This document shows positions 1-11,000 of a stretch of DNA of 37,573 bases, one piece after another. Positions within the stretch are counted from its first letter, which is position 1. Each line of letters begins with the position of its first letter. The notes below the pieces were generated by a model, which did no database searches, had not been told where the DNA came from, and was given only the letters and a program-made list of their open reading frames with translations. This DNA is from Aureobasidium sp. EXF-3400 (taxonomy: Eukaryota; Ascomycota; Dothideomycetes; Dothideales; Saccotheciaceae). Both the position numbers and the translations under genes were made by a program. The stretch lies in assembly GCA_024195585.1 (NCBI GenBank), contig SWBL01000420.1, positions 1-37,573 of the forward strand, in the 5' to 3' direction.

Positions 1-864
1 CTTGTACTGCACTTCGCCGTTGGGTCCCTTGGTCTGCTTCTGCAGTCTGGTCTTGACAAAGTCGAATGGCAGACTGAAGAAGGATGCGAAGAATCCTGCC
101 GCCGCTGAAGCCGCCAACGTCTGAGTGCGAGGCGATAGAGAAGTATCCTTGAGTTGGTTCTTGGCCTCTGAGAAGAAGGCAAGTTGTCCAAAGTTGAGAG
201 CCATGGCTCGGACTACGGTTGGTCCAGCACCCGACCAAAGAGCAGCAACGCCTTCCTGTTTAGAGATGCGACCAAGGGCGTCAAAGACCGATTTATAGTT
301 CGCACGCTGAGCCGCAGGCTTCAAGCCATCACTCTGCATGCGGATGAGTGCGAGATCTGCTGGGTTTCCGACCATGGCTGCCAAACCACCTGCCGAAAGA
401 CCAGCTACTGCACGCTCGGCGAAGCCAATCTGTTTGCCCTGGTCCTTTGCTCTTTTGGTCAAGGTACCCATGAATGTGTCGAAGAAGCCGAGACGAGCTG
501 TCGTGTACACGGCCTGTCTGAGGAGCCCTGCGCTGAGTCCGGTGTATAAATCGAGAGCCTTGCCACTAGCAATGATATCGCGAGTCACTGAGAGAGGTGA
601 GGGTTTGGGTCCAGTCTTGATACCTTCGCCAGCCAGCTGAAGGCGCACCTTGATCATGTCAATTGGTTGAATGACGCTGGTAGCAACCATGCCAGCAACA
701 CCACCATTGACGAATGGTAAGGCAGCGCGCACGAATGGTGTGTGCAGGAAGTCCTGAGTAGCCTTCCTAGGGTTCTCGGCTGCTGCTTTCATTGCTTGAG
801 GTGCTTCTTTGGCCGCGTTGCGGGCAGCAGCCGCTGCTTCAGAAATACTCGACGTGGTGCTCAT
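1..864 (-). CDS. Mitochondrial 2-oxoglutarate/malate carrier-like protein (SLC25 family), C-terminus cut by window edge
   Basis: Reading the minus strand from the ATG at 862-864 gives 288 uninterrupted codons running off the window at base 1. The protein has the three-fold mitochondrial-carrier layout, with signature motifs P-I-D-M-I-K, P-A-D-L-A-L and P-F-D-F-V-K, one per repeat. The second motif followed by I-R-M-Q is typical of the oxoglutarate/malate carrier (SLC25A11) and of fungal relatives. The family exchanges dicarboxylates across the inner mitochondrial membrane. A short Ala-rich N-terminal extension (residues about 9-28) precedes the first helix. No intron is needed in the visible part, and the last helix and C-terminus lie outside the window. 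A dicarboxylate carrier (DIC-type) is the main alternative substrate assignment. Family membership is seen directly; the substrate is inferred from motif similarity. Confidence 0.87.
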   Translation of the reverse strand, partial: MSTTSSISEAAAAARNAAKEAPQAMKAAAENPRKATQDFLHTPFVRAALPFVNGGVAGMVATSVIQPIDMIKVRLQLAGEGIKTGPKPSPLSVTRDIIASGKALDLYTGLSAGLLRQAVYTTARLGFFDTFMGTLTKRAKDQGKQIGFAERAVAGLSAGGLAAMVGNPADLALIRMQSDGLKPAAQRANYKSVFDALGRISKQEGVAALWSGAGPTVVRAMALNFGQLAFFSEAKNQLKDTSLSPRTQTLAASAAAGFFASFFSLPFDFVKTRLQKQTKGPNGEVQYK

Positions 865-2592
865 GTTCGGCAGACAAAAGTGTTCGACGAAAGATCCTAT
901 CTTGCTTGGTCGAAGTTATACACGGACAAGTGATGCTTTGACCTCGGCTATGCGATGATCGAGGCGTGACTCAGAGAGGTGAGCCGTCTTCGTTCTATAT
1001 TGAGTAGCACAAAACATGTCAGCAAATAACCCTAATCAACGTACGCGCAACAGCATGCGAATGAAGTGCGTCAATGTGGTTGCTCGAAACGACTTCATAT
1101 CGGGACGTGTGGAGAGGGCTTGGAAGCCAGCCGGAACCTGTTGCCGCGAGATGTTCCGTTCACGCAATCGTCACTCCAGACCTCGTGAACTCGAAGCCGC
1201 GATAGATGGCATTGCTAGCCGTGATGGCCATAGCTCATCCCGGCAACCATTTGAGGACACGACGGGACTTTGTGGTGGAGACGAAGTCAACTGCTTACCT
1301 TGATGTACAGATATCCGTCTGCTATTGCTCGTTGAGCTGGCGTATTCTGTGTTGGGATAGCCTGTGTGATGGACAATGTCTAGAATATCTTGTTGGCAAG
1401 AAAAGAGACAACATAAAACAACAGCGGATGTGGTCGTTGTTGTCGCGAAAGACGATCGAGGTGGAAGCAGATAAAGCTATATATATCGGAATTGCGGATG
1501 TTGCTCAAGTCTTGGAGAGAAGGATCTTGTTCGTCCGGAATTCTACGGTTCGTTCAAGAGACGAACCTTGTGAACAGAAGGGGGAAGACCTGCTTTTGCG
1601 CAGGGAAGTCACTTTGTTACTCGCTCCTTCTTACAAGGCTACGAACGAGATGCGGGGTCGATCACAAGTCAATTGTATCAGCAGTTGGCAGCACCTAACC
1701 TTTGCCCCGCGTCCAATGGCAGAGACCGTTGTCTGTCCTCAAACCAATCAGTCGAACTCTGGATAAAGCTGGCGCATTGCGATTCGCTCGCTCAAGAGGT
1801 ACACAGAGGTAGCTACGTTACGTCTGTGAATTGCTGGGCTTGCTTGTTTCATAACTTTGCCATGTCGACAACCTAACCCATCGACCAGGTCGCTCCGGAA
1901 AATCAGGCACGCTTCTCATTAGGGGTCTGTGGTCCCCTATCCCTACACAATGTCGCTTCTGCCAGTTCCACGACATCATGGAAATCTTGCGTGGAGACGC
2001 GGAGTTCATGTTATTGTCTGACCATTCAGGTGGGGAAACAGCAATCCCCGCGCTAAGTGTGTGGGGGATCGCTGCCGAAGGCAGACATGAGGAGAGCCGC
2101 GTCCCGGTCTGTCCCGATACAAACTGGACGGATGGAACAAGGGAGCTTATGGGAGATAGCTCGAACTCCTCCAGAAGGCAGGTCTCCATAGCTGCTTTCC
2201 TGTTTGCCGCTGCCTTCGAGTTCAAGGATATGAGCTCTCCAGTCCTCTACAGACGCCACCGATACACTGACTCTGATTGCTGCCTCATGTTCCCTTTTCA
2301 TGTACTGTCTCGCTGTGGTCTAACCCTTCAAACTGACTGCCCTACTCCAATCAACATAGCATCTCTCTCAGCCACGCTGTCCGAAGACAGAATAGTAACA
2401 TTCGACAACAAGGCAGGGTTGAAATCTTATCTGAGGACAGAATAACAAGCTGTCTGAACATCGTCTCGACTGCTTCTTCTCAGAGACAACTTGCAATGTG
2501 ACGCTATGATTGAATGACAATTGCTACGTAGACAGACATACATCAACTAACCTAAGACCCTTCTTCTAGCACTCTTCAATCTGCTGAGTACA
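865..2592. other. Intergenic stretch, no convincing gene
   Basis: About 1.7 kb between the carrier start and the 3' end of the first F-Y-P-G paralogue. Several open frames exist (for example 1206-1766 and 1978-2445, plus strand). None has recognisable motifs, they overlap each other on both strands, and their composition looks like chance translation. The first few hundred bases should hold the carrier promoter and 5' leader. No RNA gene or repeat was recognised. Confidence 0.5.
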
Positions 2593-3493
2593 TCATTGGC
2601 CGAATGCACTCTTGATCTCGCTTGTCGTCAGTCCTATATCCTTCAACCTCTTCTTCGCCAAGTCAATAGTCGCCTTGTTATACTCAAAGCCTGGCGTATT
2701 GGCCGGCAATGGTGCACGCGGTGGATGTGCGGTTGGATGTTGCAGACCTAGGTCTCTGAAAGCTTCCTCCTTCCGCTCGTTCTCTCTATGCGTATACACC
2801 TCCATCAGCCGCACAAAGCTTTCTCGTGTAAACTTTGCTTGCTGATATTGTACGGCTTCGGATCTGCTGATCGAAACTGGTCGGTCTATGTTCACAAAGG
2901 ATTCGGCCTTGAGGGGTTGAACATTTGGCGATACAATCATGTTGAGTGGCTTGCCGTTTTCTGGCGTATACCCCTCCCAATCCTGCGGTTGATCGCAAAA
3001 TTGAGTGACTGTTGTCATGAATCCGGCCTTCCAGAAATCCTTCGTTGTCGGTCTCTTTTGCGCGGATGATCATGCCGGGGTAAAAGTGTCCAGGACCTCG
3101 ATCGGCACGATACGCAACCAACTCGCGATAGCCCGTTTCCTTTTCTTTTCTGAACCGCCTTTGGACAGGGGCACCCTCGCGCGTTTTCGTGGAATAATCC
3201 ATGACCATGAGGAAGTTCCCATTTTCGTATGTGGTCTTGGCAGGAGATGGATCGATCTCTGGAGGTTTGCCTTCGAGCCTCAAGGAGTGTCTGGTCGCCG
3301 ATGATAATCCCGTAGATGCTGGTGCCGGTTTCTTAGGAGACGAGGCTGGTTTCTTGGGTGCTGCTGGTGACGATTTCTTGGTGTTGGAATGTGTAGGAGA
3401 AGTCTTTGGCTTTGATACACCTGCACCAACGACGCCTACTGTAACCCCTGGATGTTTACCAGCTGCAGCTGCTGCATAGCTCATTGGCGCCAT
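2593..3493 (-). pseudogene. Frameshifted member of the F-Y-P-G paralogue family (gene 1 of 3)
   Basis: The upstream frame (ATG at 3493, or 3484/3544) encodes an Ala/Lys/Pro/Ser-rich N-terminus. A core follows with Y-R-A-D-R-G-P-G-H-F-Y-P-G and I-I-R-A, matching the gene at 4132-5100. Similarity then switches to a second frame open from 3069 to the TGA at 2593. Its first residues, Q-K-R-P, align with K-K-R-P of the neighbour, and it continues with an R-P-V-S-I-S core and a V-R-L-M-E-V-Y-T helix found in both paralogues. Moving between frames requires skipping one base between about 3069 and 3040. No GT-AG intron fits there without removing F-Y-P-G. About 30-40 residues present in both paralogues after I-I-R-A are also absent, as is a second stretch after K-R-P. 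I read this as a decayed copy. A sequencing error plus real deletions is the alternative. The molecular function of the family is unknown. Confidence 0.6.
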
Positions 3494-3544
3494 CGTTGCA
3501 AGGAAGTCGATCAGAATGTTCTTCTTCAGCCGAAGTTGTGGCAT

Positions 3545-4131
3545 GGAACAAAAACTTGACAACTAATCGAGTGGTACTCGAGCAGAGCATCATGGTCTGA
3601 GATCAACATCACATCTCTACAAAGAAAGTGCATTGGTCCGAAAGCAGAAAAAAAAAATAAAAATCTCGCATTGTTCAAGATATGGCTTCGTCCGGATGCG
3701 GTGTTGATGGTATGAGATGACCTTGTTGACTTCTTTGTGTCTGACGAACGAACCATGGTGCCATTGATGACAACAATGCTGCAAAAGGAGTAGTTATGGT
3801 CGATGACATCTGTTTGTGTCTTTTCTTCAGTCGCATAATCCAGTGTAGGACAATACTCACCACTCGACCCATGTCACATACTACTCCCTTGGTTTCCGCA
3901 TCCGGACCTAGAACAATGATTTTGAAAGATGGTCTTCGTCTCCAATGCTTTGAAACGAGTTTCTTTGTCACAAGCTTCGCTGTTAAACGCAATCACTATG
4001 ATCTCGAATTGCACTTTTGTGTTCGACACCTCATATACTCGCTTGGCCTACGCGATATACTTTTCCGATTCACGGCATTAATCATCAATCTCCTCCAGGC
4101 TTTTACTCATAGAAGGAGCTTTTGGTGAATT
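3545..4131. other. Shared upstream region between divergent paralogues
   Basis: About 590 bases separate the starts of gene 1 (minus) and gene 2 (plus), so both presumably use this region as promoter. It contains an A-rich run near 3649-3664. No gene is supported. An in-frame TGA at 4126-4128 immediately precedes the ATG of gene 2. I recognised no specific factor-binding site. Confidence 0.45.
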
Positions 4132-5100
4132 ATGAAGTTGGTCGACAAGAAGAAAAGAAAGGACCCGCCCCCTTCAATTGGTGGTGTCCTCGACAGTGGC
4201 GTAAAGAAAACACCTCCTGTATCGCCAACAAAATCCGCCACTAGGACATCTTTGAGACAACAACACAAGGCTCCAGAAAGTGGCCCGCTGCCTGGCTCCT
4301 GGGCGAACTTCGATGTCGAGAAAGAGATCGGACCTGCAAAGTTCATATCCAAGATAAGCTCCCACAAAACTCCAGAAGGTGTCGCCTGCAAGAAGAGATG
4401 GAAGTACCACACCGAGACTGAGCAATGCGAGTTGTGGGGTTACCATGCTGATAGAGGACGCAATCATTTCTATCCTGGCCAGATCATCCGCGCCATGGAT
4501 GCTCATCCCCAATGTGATTTGAGTGCAGGTCTGGACGATCGAAACACAAACTCTCACACAGATGGGCCGATCATAGCAAAGAAACGTCCCATGGTTGTAT
4601 TGTGGAAGACACACAGCGCAGTCCTATGTCTACCCATGAAGACGCTGAGTGAGAGCAAAGCCATGGAAACTTACCCAGAGAGGTGGTACGAATACATCAG
4701 CGCCACGAGCGAGGAGGATGCATCGTGGAAAAGTCAGACACCCCACGCTGGCCCTCCGCTCGTATTCATACCTAGCAAAGACAAGGATGATGTAATCAAA
4801 GGTCGATGCTACATCAGTCTTGTTGCTGCAACACTGATCAACCCAAGATCGGAGCTCAACATGGACTTGGGACGTCTGGGTGGCAGTGCTTATTGTAGAC
4901 TGGTTGAGGCGTACACATACGCACAAAATCAGAACAAGCAAAAGGCCTTTGAAGAGTTTGGAGAGGTTGCAGAACTCCCAGATCCTAACACATGGTGGGC
5001 GGGTAAAGATCCAGGGCCGTGGAAGCTTAGAGAGATGAAGATGAACGCTAAGGTTCCCGTGATGGTCGACAAGACGACTACAGTCTACAAGCTAGAATAA
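4132..5100 (+). CDS. Uncharacterised F-Y-P-G family protein (gene 2 of 3), intronless
   Basis: Single 322-residue open frame; the start is fixed by an in-frame stop two codons upstream. Residues 1-60 are basic and Ser/Thr/Pro-rich, likely disordered. The conserved core begins near residue 80 with K-T-P-E-G-V and Y-H-A-D-R-G-R-N-H-F-Y-P-G-Q-I-I-R-A. It continues with an acidic variable linker, then K-K-R-P-M-V-V-L-W with a short helix, and a strand with G-R-C-Y-I-S-L. It ends with a helical segment rich in Ala, Tyr and Asn (L-V-E-A-Y-T-Y-A-Q). No signal peptide, membrane segment or catalytic motif is visible. The order (F-x-P-G turn, K/R-R-h-h-V-V strand, later Leu/Ser strand) loosely recalls DUF6590-type fungal domains, but that is only a resemblance. 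The gene is divergent from gene 1 and convergent with gene 3. It is the intact reference copy of the cluster. Confidence 0.8.
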   Translation: MKLVDKKKRKDPPPSIGGVLDSGVKKTPPVSPTKSATRTSLRQQHKAPESGPLPGSWANFDVEKEIGPAKFISKISSHKTPEGVACKKRWKYHTETEQCELWGYHADRGRNHFYPGQIIRAMDAHPQCDLSAGLDDRNTNSHTDGPIIAKKRPMVVLWKTHSAVLCLPMKTLSESKAMETYPERWYEYISATSEEDASWKSQTPHAGPPLVFIPSKDKDDVIKGRCYISLVAATLINPRSELNMDLGRLGGSAYCRLVEAYTYAQNQNKQKAFEEFGEVAELPDPNTWWAGKDPGPWKLREMKMNAKVPVMVDKTTTVYKLE

Positions 5101-5944
5101 GATTGAGGCATGTATATAGTGCTACTGAACACGTAACAAGTCTTGTAAAGCAACCTGACCTGCACAAGCTCGAAAACCTGAGTGCTGATATCAGATCACC
5201 TCCATCTATCCTCAAGTTTGTACTTCAGCAAAATGTAGCTAGCAGTATCTGAACATGATGTGAACATACCCTTTGCACACCAATTGCATTACAAACGAGC
5301 CACAAAGTGAGTCAAGAGCCCCTGAGTCGGCCTCGGAAGATCGCAACAAACCCGCAGTGACAGCGATCATTAGTCTGGCTATATGTTGACCTCGATTGGG
5401 AGCCAAAATTTTCTCAGTAGTACAGGTGTCTTACGAGATATGACAGGCTAACCTAAAACAATGTGCATAGGGAGCAAGTGCTCCATGTCGACCCCCAGGC
5501 CGATCCCTGGGGCTTCGGCCATTTTCTTTTTGCACTTTTTGCACGTTCTCCAGAGTCTGGTTTGTTCAGGACAGATACATTGACGGTTTCATGCCGCTTC
5601 TTTTTACCACTGTCAAGCATTTGCAGTGCTCATTCAGTTGATGCAGGGTTCGGTCTATCCTCACAGTCGGTCACACCTTCCTTTTACGTTGCACATAAAT
5701 CATGCTCGCCATTCTAATGACTTCAGATCACAATCAAACGAGTTGCATACGGGTATTATTGCATTCTTATACTCAAATATTAGCTAGCAAAAATCAATCA
5801 AACAAACCTGACTGGATGCAAGTAGTTCACCTGTCGGTGCTACGTGTAGAAGACATCTTTTGCCGATCTGTTCAGATGCAAAAGGTCTCTAGTTGGTCAC
5901 TCATCCGTATACTTCTCAACTGCTAAGATGCAATCAACGGCTCG
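5101..5944. other. Convergent 3' region between paralogues 2 and 3
   Basis: This region must contain the 3' ends and poly(A) signals of two converging genes. No coding sequence is supported. A compact GC-rich inverted repeat lies at 5493-5520: arms 5493-5499 and 5506-5512 can pair over 7 bp, and 5498-5503 can alternatively pair with 5515-5520. The rest shows no recognisable structure. Confidence 0.45.
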
Positions 5945-7160
5945 TTACTTTACTCCCACTCCCTTTCCTTTGCTCCAACTCCCTCCTCTGCCTCCACCTC
6001 CGCTACCTTTCCCACCTCGACCACCACCCCGGCCATGACCACCGCCACGAGGCTTTGTGACTCCAGAGCTTTTACTTCCAGGTCCAGACTTAGGCTTTCC
6101 CTTGGACTTGGGTTCTTCATACTTTCTGCTCTTTGCTCGGTTCGAAATGAACTGTCCCGGAAACTCTGTATCCGCCATATCTTTTTTCCAATCCGGAAAT
6201 TCCTCATAGGGTTGCCTGGATGGCGCCGGCATCGCGTCAGGAACCACAAGCTTGCCCTCATCATAGCTGGGGTTGCCTTTGAACCGCTTGAAAGATTGGT
6301 CGATCCAATGGTCGATCTTGAGTTTGAAGAGACTGATTAGTCGAACATATTCGTCACCATCGATTGAGCCCGCGTTCTCTTCGAGGTATTCGAAGGCGTT
6401 GATGGCCATAGGACGACTCAGGTCGACGTAGCAGAGACGTGAGTACTGGGTCTTGAGTTCTGGGTTAACGGTCATGATGATGGGATGACCATTCCATGGA
6501 GTTAACTTATCAGATTCGGGAGTTGTGCCTTCAGCGACCATAGCAACATACTCCTGACGGCGATCGTCGGTCAATTCTTTGAGGCCTGTTTTTCCCTTCA
6601 GGGTATACATCCTGTCAGCAAAGAACGTTAGCACAGCCCTCGAGAGATGCAAGCATTGTACTGTCGACGCTATCTCTTCCGACTTACGGCAAGGTAAACA
6701 TTCCAAAATTAGTGGTCCATAACACGACAGCCCAGCGCATCTTCACAGCCACAGGTTCAACATCCGTCATGGCGATCGCGCCGAGATCAGAGCTGTACTT
6801 CGCATCAAGATCGGTGTGCGCATAACTGTGTAGAATCCTCAAGATCTGGCCAGGATAAAAGTTCGAAGGTTGCCAGTATGCTTTAGTTGCCCAAGTACCG
6901 ATCTTGACATCTTCTACTCTTTTCCACACCTCTTGACGATCAACATTGAAGGGTCTGTCCTTGTATCCGAACATTTTGAACATAAGAGAATCATCCTTCG
7001 GCAGGCCTTGTGCAATTCGAGCTGCCTTTTCTCTTGCCTCCAAGTCAAGTCTTTCCTTCTCTTTCTTGTCTGCTTCCTCCTTGGCTTTCTTCTCCAATTC
7101 TTCCTTCTCTTTCTGTGCTGCGATCCGGTCCGAATGTCGTTTCGCTTCCGAGCCTGTCAT
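5945..7160 (-). CDS. Uncharacterised F-Y-P-G family protein with RGG tail (gene 3 of 3)
   Basis: Two exons, 6688-7160 and 5945-6611, with a 76-nt intron at 6612-6687 (GTAAGT donor, CTGACAG acceptor) give 379 residues. Residues 4-50 form a highly charged Lys/Glu helix, probably a coiled coil. The family core follows: N-F-Y-P-G-Q-I-L-R near residue 105, then M-R-W-A-V-V-L-W, an R-R-Q-E-Y-V helix and a Y-V-D-L-S-R-P-M strand. The last 55 or so residues are Gly/Arg/Lys-rich with repeated R-G-G, a low-complexity tail typical of RNA-binding or nucleolar proteins. The paralogues lack this tail, suggesting different partners. The intron falls in a conserved L-P-M site that is uninterrupted in gene 2. 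Function is unknown; RNA binding is inferred from the tail only. Confidence 0.8.
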
Positions 7161-8089
7161 TGTTGCAAATAGAGATCAGTCTGTTCCAAGGAATGATGTT
7201 GTTCCACAAACCGTGTTGTTCTTGTATCTTTGTAAATCTCTACAAGTCAACAAGTCATGTTTTAAGTGTTCCTCTCTCCATCTCTCTAAACTCTTTGTGT
7301 GTTGTCTCCATTGTCGACCATTTTTCCGCTTCCGGCCAACTACGAGCAAAGCCTTGGAAAAGAGTAAAAGCCTGGTCTTTGTTTGAATCCGTAGCTGACT
7401 TTGCATTAGCATCGTGATCGGAAACACGTCAGTGAACGCCATTGTCAAAGGCGCAAGAAAGTGTCTCGATGCGGCATCCAAAGGAGAGAGCTGTGCTGAT
7501 GCTGGGCTTTGTTCTGAGCATCGGCGGGTTTTTCCGGCCGAGCTTCGAGGAATGTCAACCCTCAATGACGCGGTTGAATGTTTGCGATGGTTGCTGCGAT
7601 AAGTGGGTGATGTCGACATCGAAGCTGAACAAGAGGAATCAATCAATTCAATTGAAGCATGGAAGCAAGACGACAGACGAGGCAGAGTCTGGAAGCAGTT
7701 GAGTTGTTGGGCATCTAGTGAACCATTTGGTGGTCGTTCCTGCCCAAGTTTGCAGAAAGAACAACCATACTCAAAAGCTCGTAGGTAGGTCTTGCCTCAA
7801 CAGTGCTTTCCGCAAGCTGGCGACCGAGCAAGCATATGCATAACATCTTTCACGTCGACGCGTTCGAGAACCTCAAAAGGAGAGTCAGCCACTGTACATC
7901 TGACTTTGGCAAAAATCTTGCATAGAAAGAAGGAAAAGGAAAATACGAAATATAAGCTTCTTCAGATATTTTGGACCCATCCAAAAACACATCATCTAGA
8001 TGGTGCACTGTCGCTTTTGTTGCAAATGCCCTGTGACTCCGACGCACCCATGCGAACACAAAACACTAGAATGTCCTACCCTTCTACTT
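7161..8089. other. Intergenic stretch, no gene recognised
   Basis: About 930 bases upstream of gene 3 and downstream of the vigilin gene. They contain short overlapping open frames on both strands without recognisable motifs. The region should include the promoter of gene 3 and the 3' untranslated region of the vigilin gene. No repeats or RNA genes were recognised. Confidence 0.45.
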
Positions 8090-11000
8090 TTAACCCTGAA
8101 TGGCGTTCAGAATCATCTCCTTGGCGTTCTCAACACCGTCCTGGGTACCGGTGATTTCGATAGCCTCATCGCCGCTCTGAGCTTTGGGAACCTGGATCTT
8201 GGTGCCAGTCTTGGCACGGATGTCGTTGATGGTGCTACCCTGAGGACCGACGACTCTTCTGTAAGAGCTGGGGTCAGGAAGGACAAGGAAACCGGCGTGG
8301 GTCAGCTTCTCGGCGTCGGCGAGAGCCTTCTTGACGCGAGCGCTGGCCTTCTCGAGGCTCTCAGGAGAAGCTCCTGACAGGGCCCAAGTGATCTCGCCCT
8401 CGGGAGCGCTCTCGTGAAGGTTGTGCACAACCCACGAGATGTTGTCATCAGAAGCACCGCCAGTAGCATCATCGGTGATTAATGGCATGCCGGAACCAGC
8501 CTTGCGAGTGGAAAGTGCTTCAGGACGCTGAGGAGGACGCTGTCCCTTGTGGTCAACGGAGACCTTCAGGTCGCTACGAAGACGGCGGAAGAATTGACCG
8601 TTGTCAGCGATGGCGTGATGGAACTTGAGAGGGATCTGGATATCGGTGCTCTCAGCATCCTTGGTGAGGGTGGCAATGTGCTCCTTGGCCTTCTCAATGT
8701 TCTCGGCACGTCCAATAAGCTTGACCTTTGAGCGATCGGCGCCGGTGACAGACTGTCTGGGGATGTCAAGCTGTACACCGAAGTCTGACTCGATCTTCTT
8801 TCTGATGTCACCACCGCGACCAATCAGCTTGGGATGCTTCTCGGGAGAAATCTCGATGATCTGTGTTGTCTGGCTCTCAAGCTCAGAAACCTGTGCCTGG
8901 ATGGCCTCGATGATCTTGTCAGCGATGGCCTGGTTGGCTTCAACACGGATGGTGTTGCCCTCGGCCTCGGCACGAGGGAAGCGCACCATGCGGGCAAGCT
9001 TCTGTCTGTCATCAGGACCGCCGGCCTGGATGACGATGTTACGGATGTTGGCACCGCCACCACCGATGATGTTGCGGTGGTGCTTCTTCTCGACATCCAG
9101 AGTGCGAGTGACGGTTGAGTCGAAGACCTTGGCAGCTTCTTCGATCTGCTTCTTGGCGTCTTCAACGGCCTTCTTGGAGCCCTTAATCTTGATTTCAACA
9201 CGTCCAGAAGCATCAGCAGCCTCACGGTTGTTGGGAACGTCGACGTGAGCGCCAGTAGCGAGACGGAGAGCATCGAGCCCACGACCGCCAGAACCAATCA
9301 AGGATGGCAATTGGCTCTGCTGGACTGAGACGGTGGCAGTGTGAGAAGTGTCCATGGTGTATTGCAGGAGGTTCAGAAGTTCCTCTCTAGCTTCATCAGC
9401 ACCTCTCTTGGGACCCTTGATGATAACTTCATCGGGTGCCTGGTTTGACTTGCGGGAGGTCTCTCCCTCAGCAGCATCGTCATCCTCAGTGTTGTTCGAG
9501 CGAGGGAAGTTGATTCTGACGTTGTATCTGTCCTGAAGACGGTTGACCATGCTGCCCTTGGTGCCGATCAGGTCCTTGTGGTACTGAGGCTTGACCTTGA
9601 TGACGTGTGTAGCTTCATCCTCCAGCTTCTTGCCGAGAGCAAGAATGTGGGCCTTGCAAGCGTTTGCCTTGGCTTGAGGGCCCCTGAGCTCGACCTTACC
9701 ATCGTTGACTTGAATGTCGACATCGAACTCCTCACGAAGTTTTCTGATGTTCTCACCCTTCTTTCCGATCAGAATGTTGGCGAACTTTTGAGGGAAGTCG
9801 AAAGTGAGAGTGAAGCCACGCTCAAGTTCGTCTTGCTTCTCTTGCTCGATGAAAGCGAGCAGGCTTTCGACAAGAGCATCGGCACGGTCACTGGGACCAC
9901 GGACAGAGAGGCCTTGAGCAGGTGCTCTACGAGCCTGTCCACCATACAAGACTTGGACGGGAATCTGACCTGAAGGAAGGCTCGACTGCTCACGCTCGAC
10001 GTGTCTTCTAATTTTGTCGTGGAACTTGGACGGAGCATCAACATCGCGAGAGACGATTTCCTGCTGTCCACTCAGCAAACCAAGAAGGTGCTGCTGAGCC
10101 TCCTTCAAGGCACGCTCGAAGTCTTGAGCCTCGTTGGCAGCAGGCTGACGTCTTGGCAGCTGGTAGTCAGAAGCTGAAGAGGGTCCCTCGTAGACGAGCA
10201 GAATCTCATCATCGCTGTCTGATTCATCGGGAACAACCATGTGCACACCAAACTGGTCACGGATCTGAGGACCAGCCGATTGACGCAGGTGCTGGTGGTA
10301 GAAGGGGTGAACCTGAACAGGGTTGAGACGAGTAGGAGGGTGACCACTGATGAGGTTCATGATGTCAGAGCGGGCCTTCATGGTGTTCTTACCATCACGG
10401 GAGTAGACCTCCCAAGCAGTAGGGCCGTTGCGAGCGGTGCTGGCAACGATACGAGCATTGTACAAGCGCTCCAAATCCTGGATAGCACGTCTCTGTTGGA
10501 GATACTTGGTGACATTGCGAGCGTGAGCCTGGGCACCAAGAGGAGCGTTGGGGAAAGAGCGAGAGATGTCGACGCTAGCCATGGCCATGCTGGATGCAAG
10601 CTCCATAACCTTGTTCAGACCCTCGTCGAGTCTGTCGGCAGGACCAACGATGGTCAGGTTCTCGTCGTCCTCGGCATCGGGAGGCATGATAACAGCGCAG
10701 CCAGTCTCGGCAAGGAAGTCGTGAAGAGAAGTGCCTCTGTCACCAACAATGAATTGATGACGACCACGCTCGATGGCGACTTGGTCCGAGACAAGCTCGC
10801 GTCTGAGCTGCTCAACTTGGCGTTCGAGCTGAGCGCGGGCTTCGTTGGCAGCCAAGCGGTCGCCAGCAATCTGAATGGGCAGGCTGGACTGAGGTACGAA
10901 AGCAGGAGGCTGGCGGTATGCGGCGGGCTGGGGAGGGGCCTGCTCGACCCAGGTGTGGTAGTGAGGAATCTGGACCTTCAAGTCACGACCATTCTCGAGG

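Noticed and set aside
1206..2445. Open frames of 155-186 residues in the first intergenic region
   Set aside because: They overlap other frames, have no motifs, unusual amino-acid composition and no splice partners. I treat them as chance.
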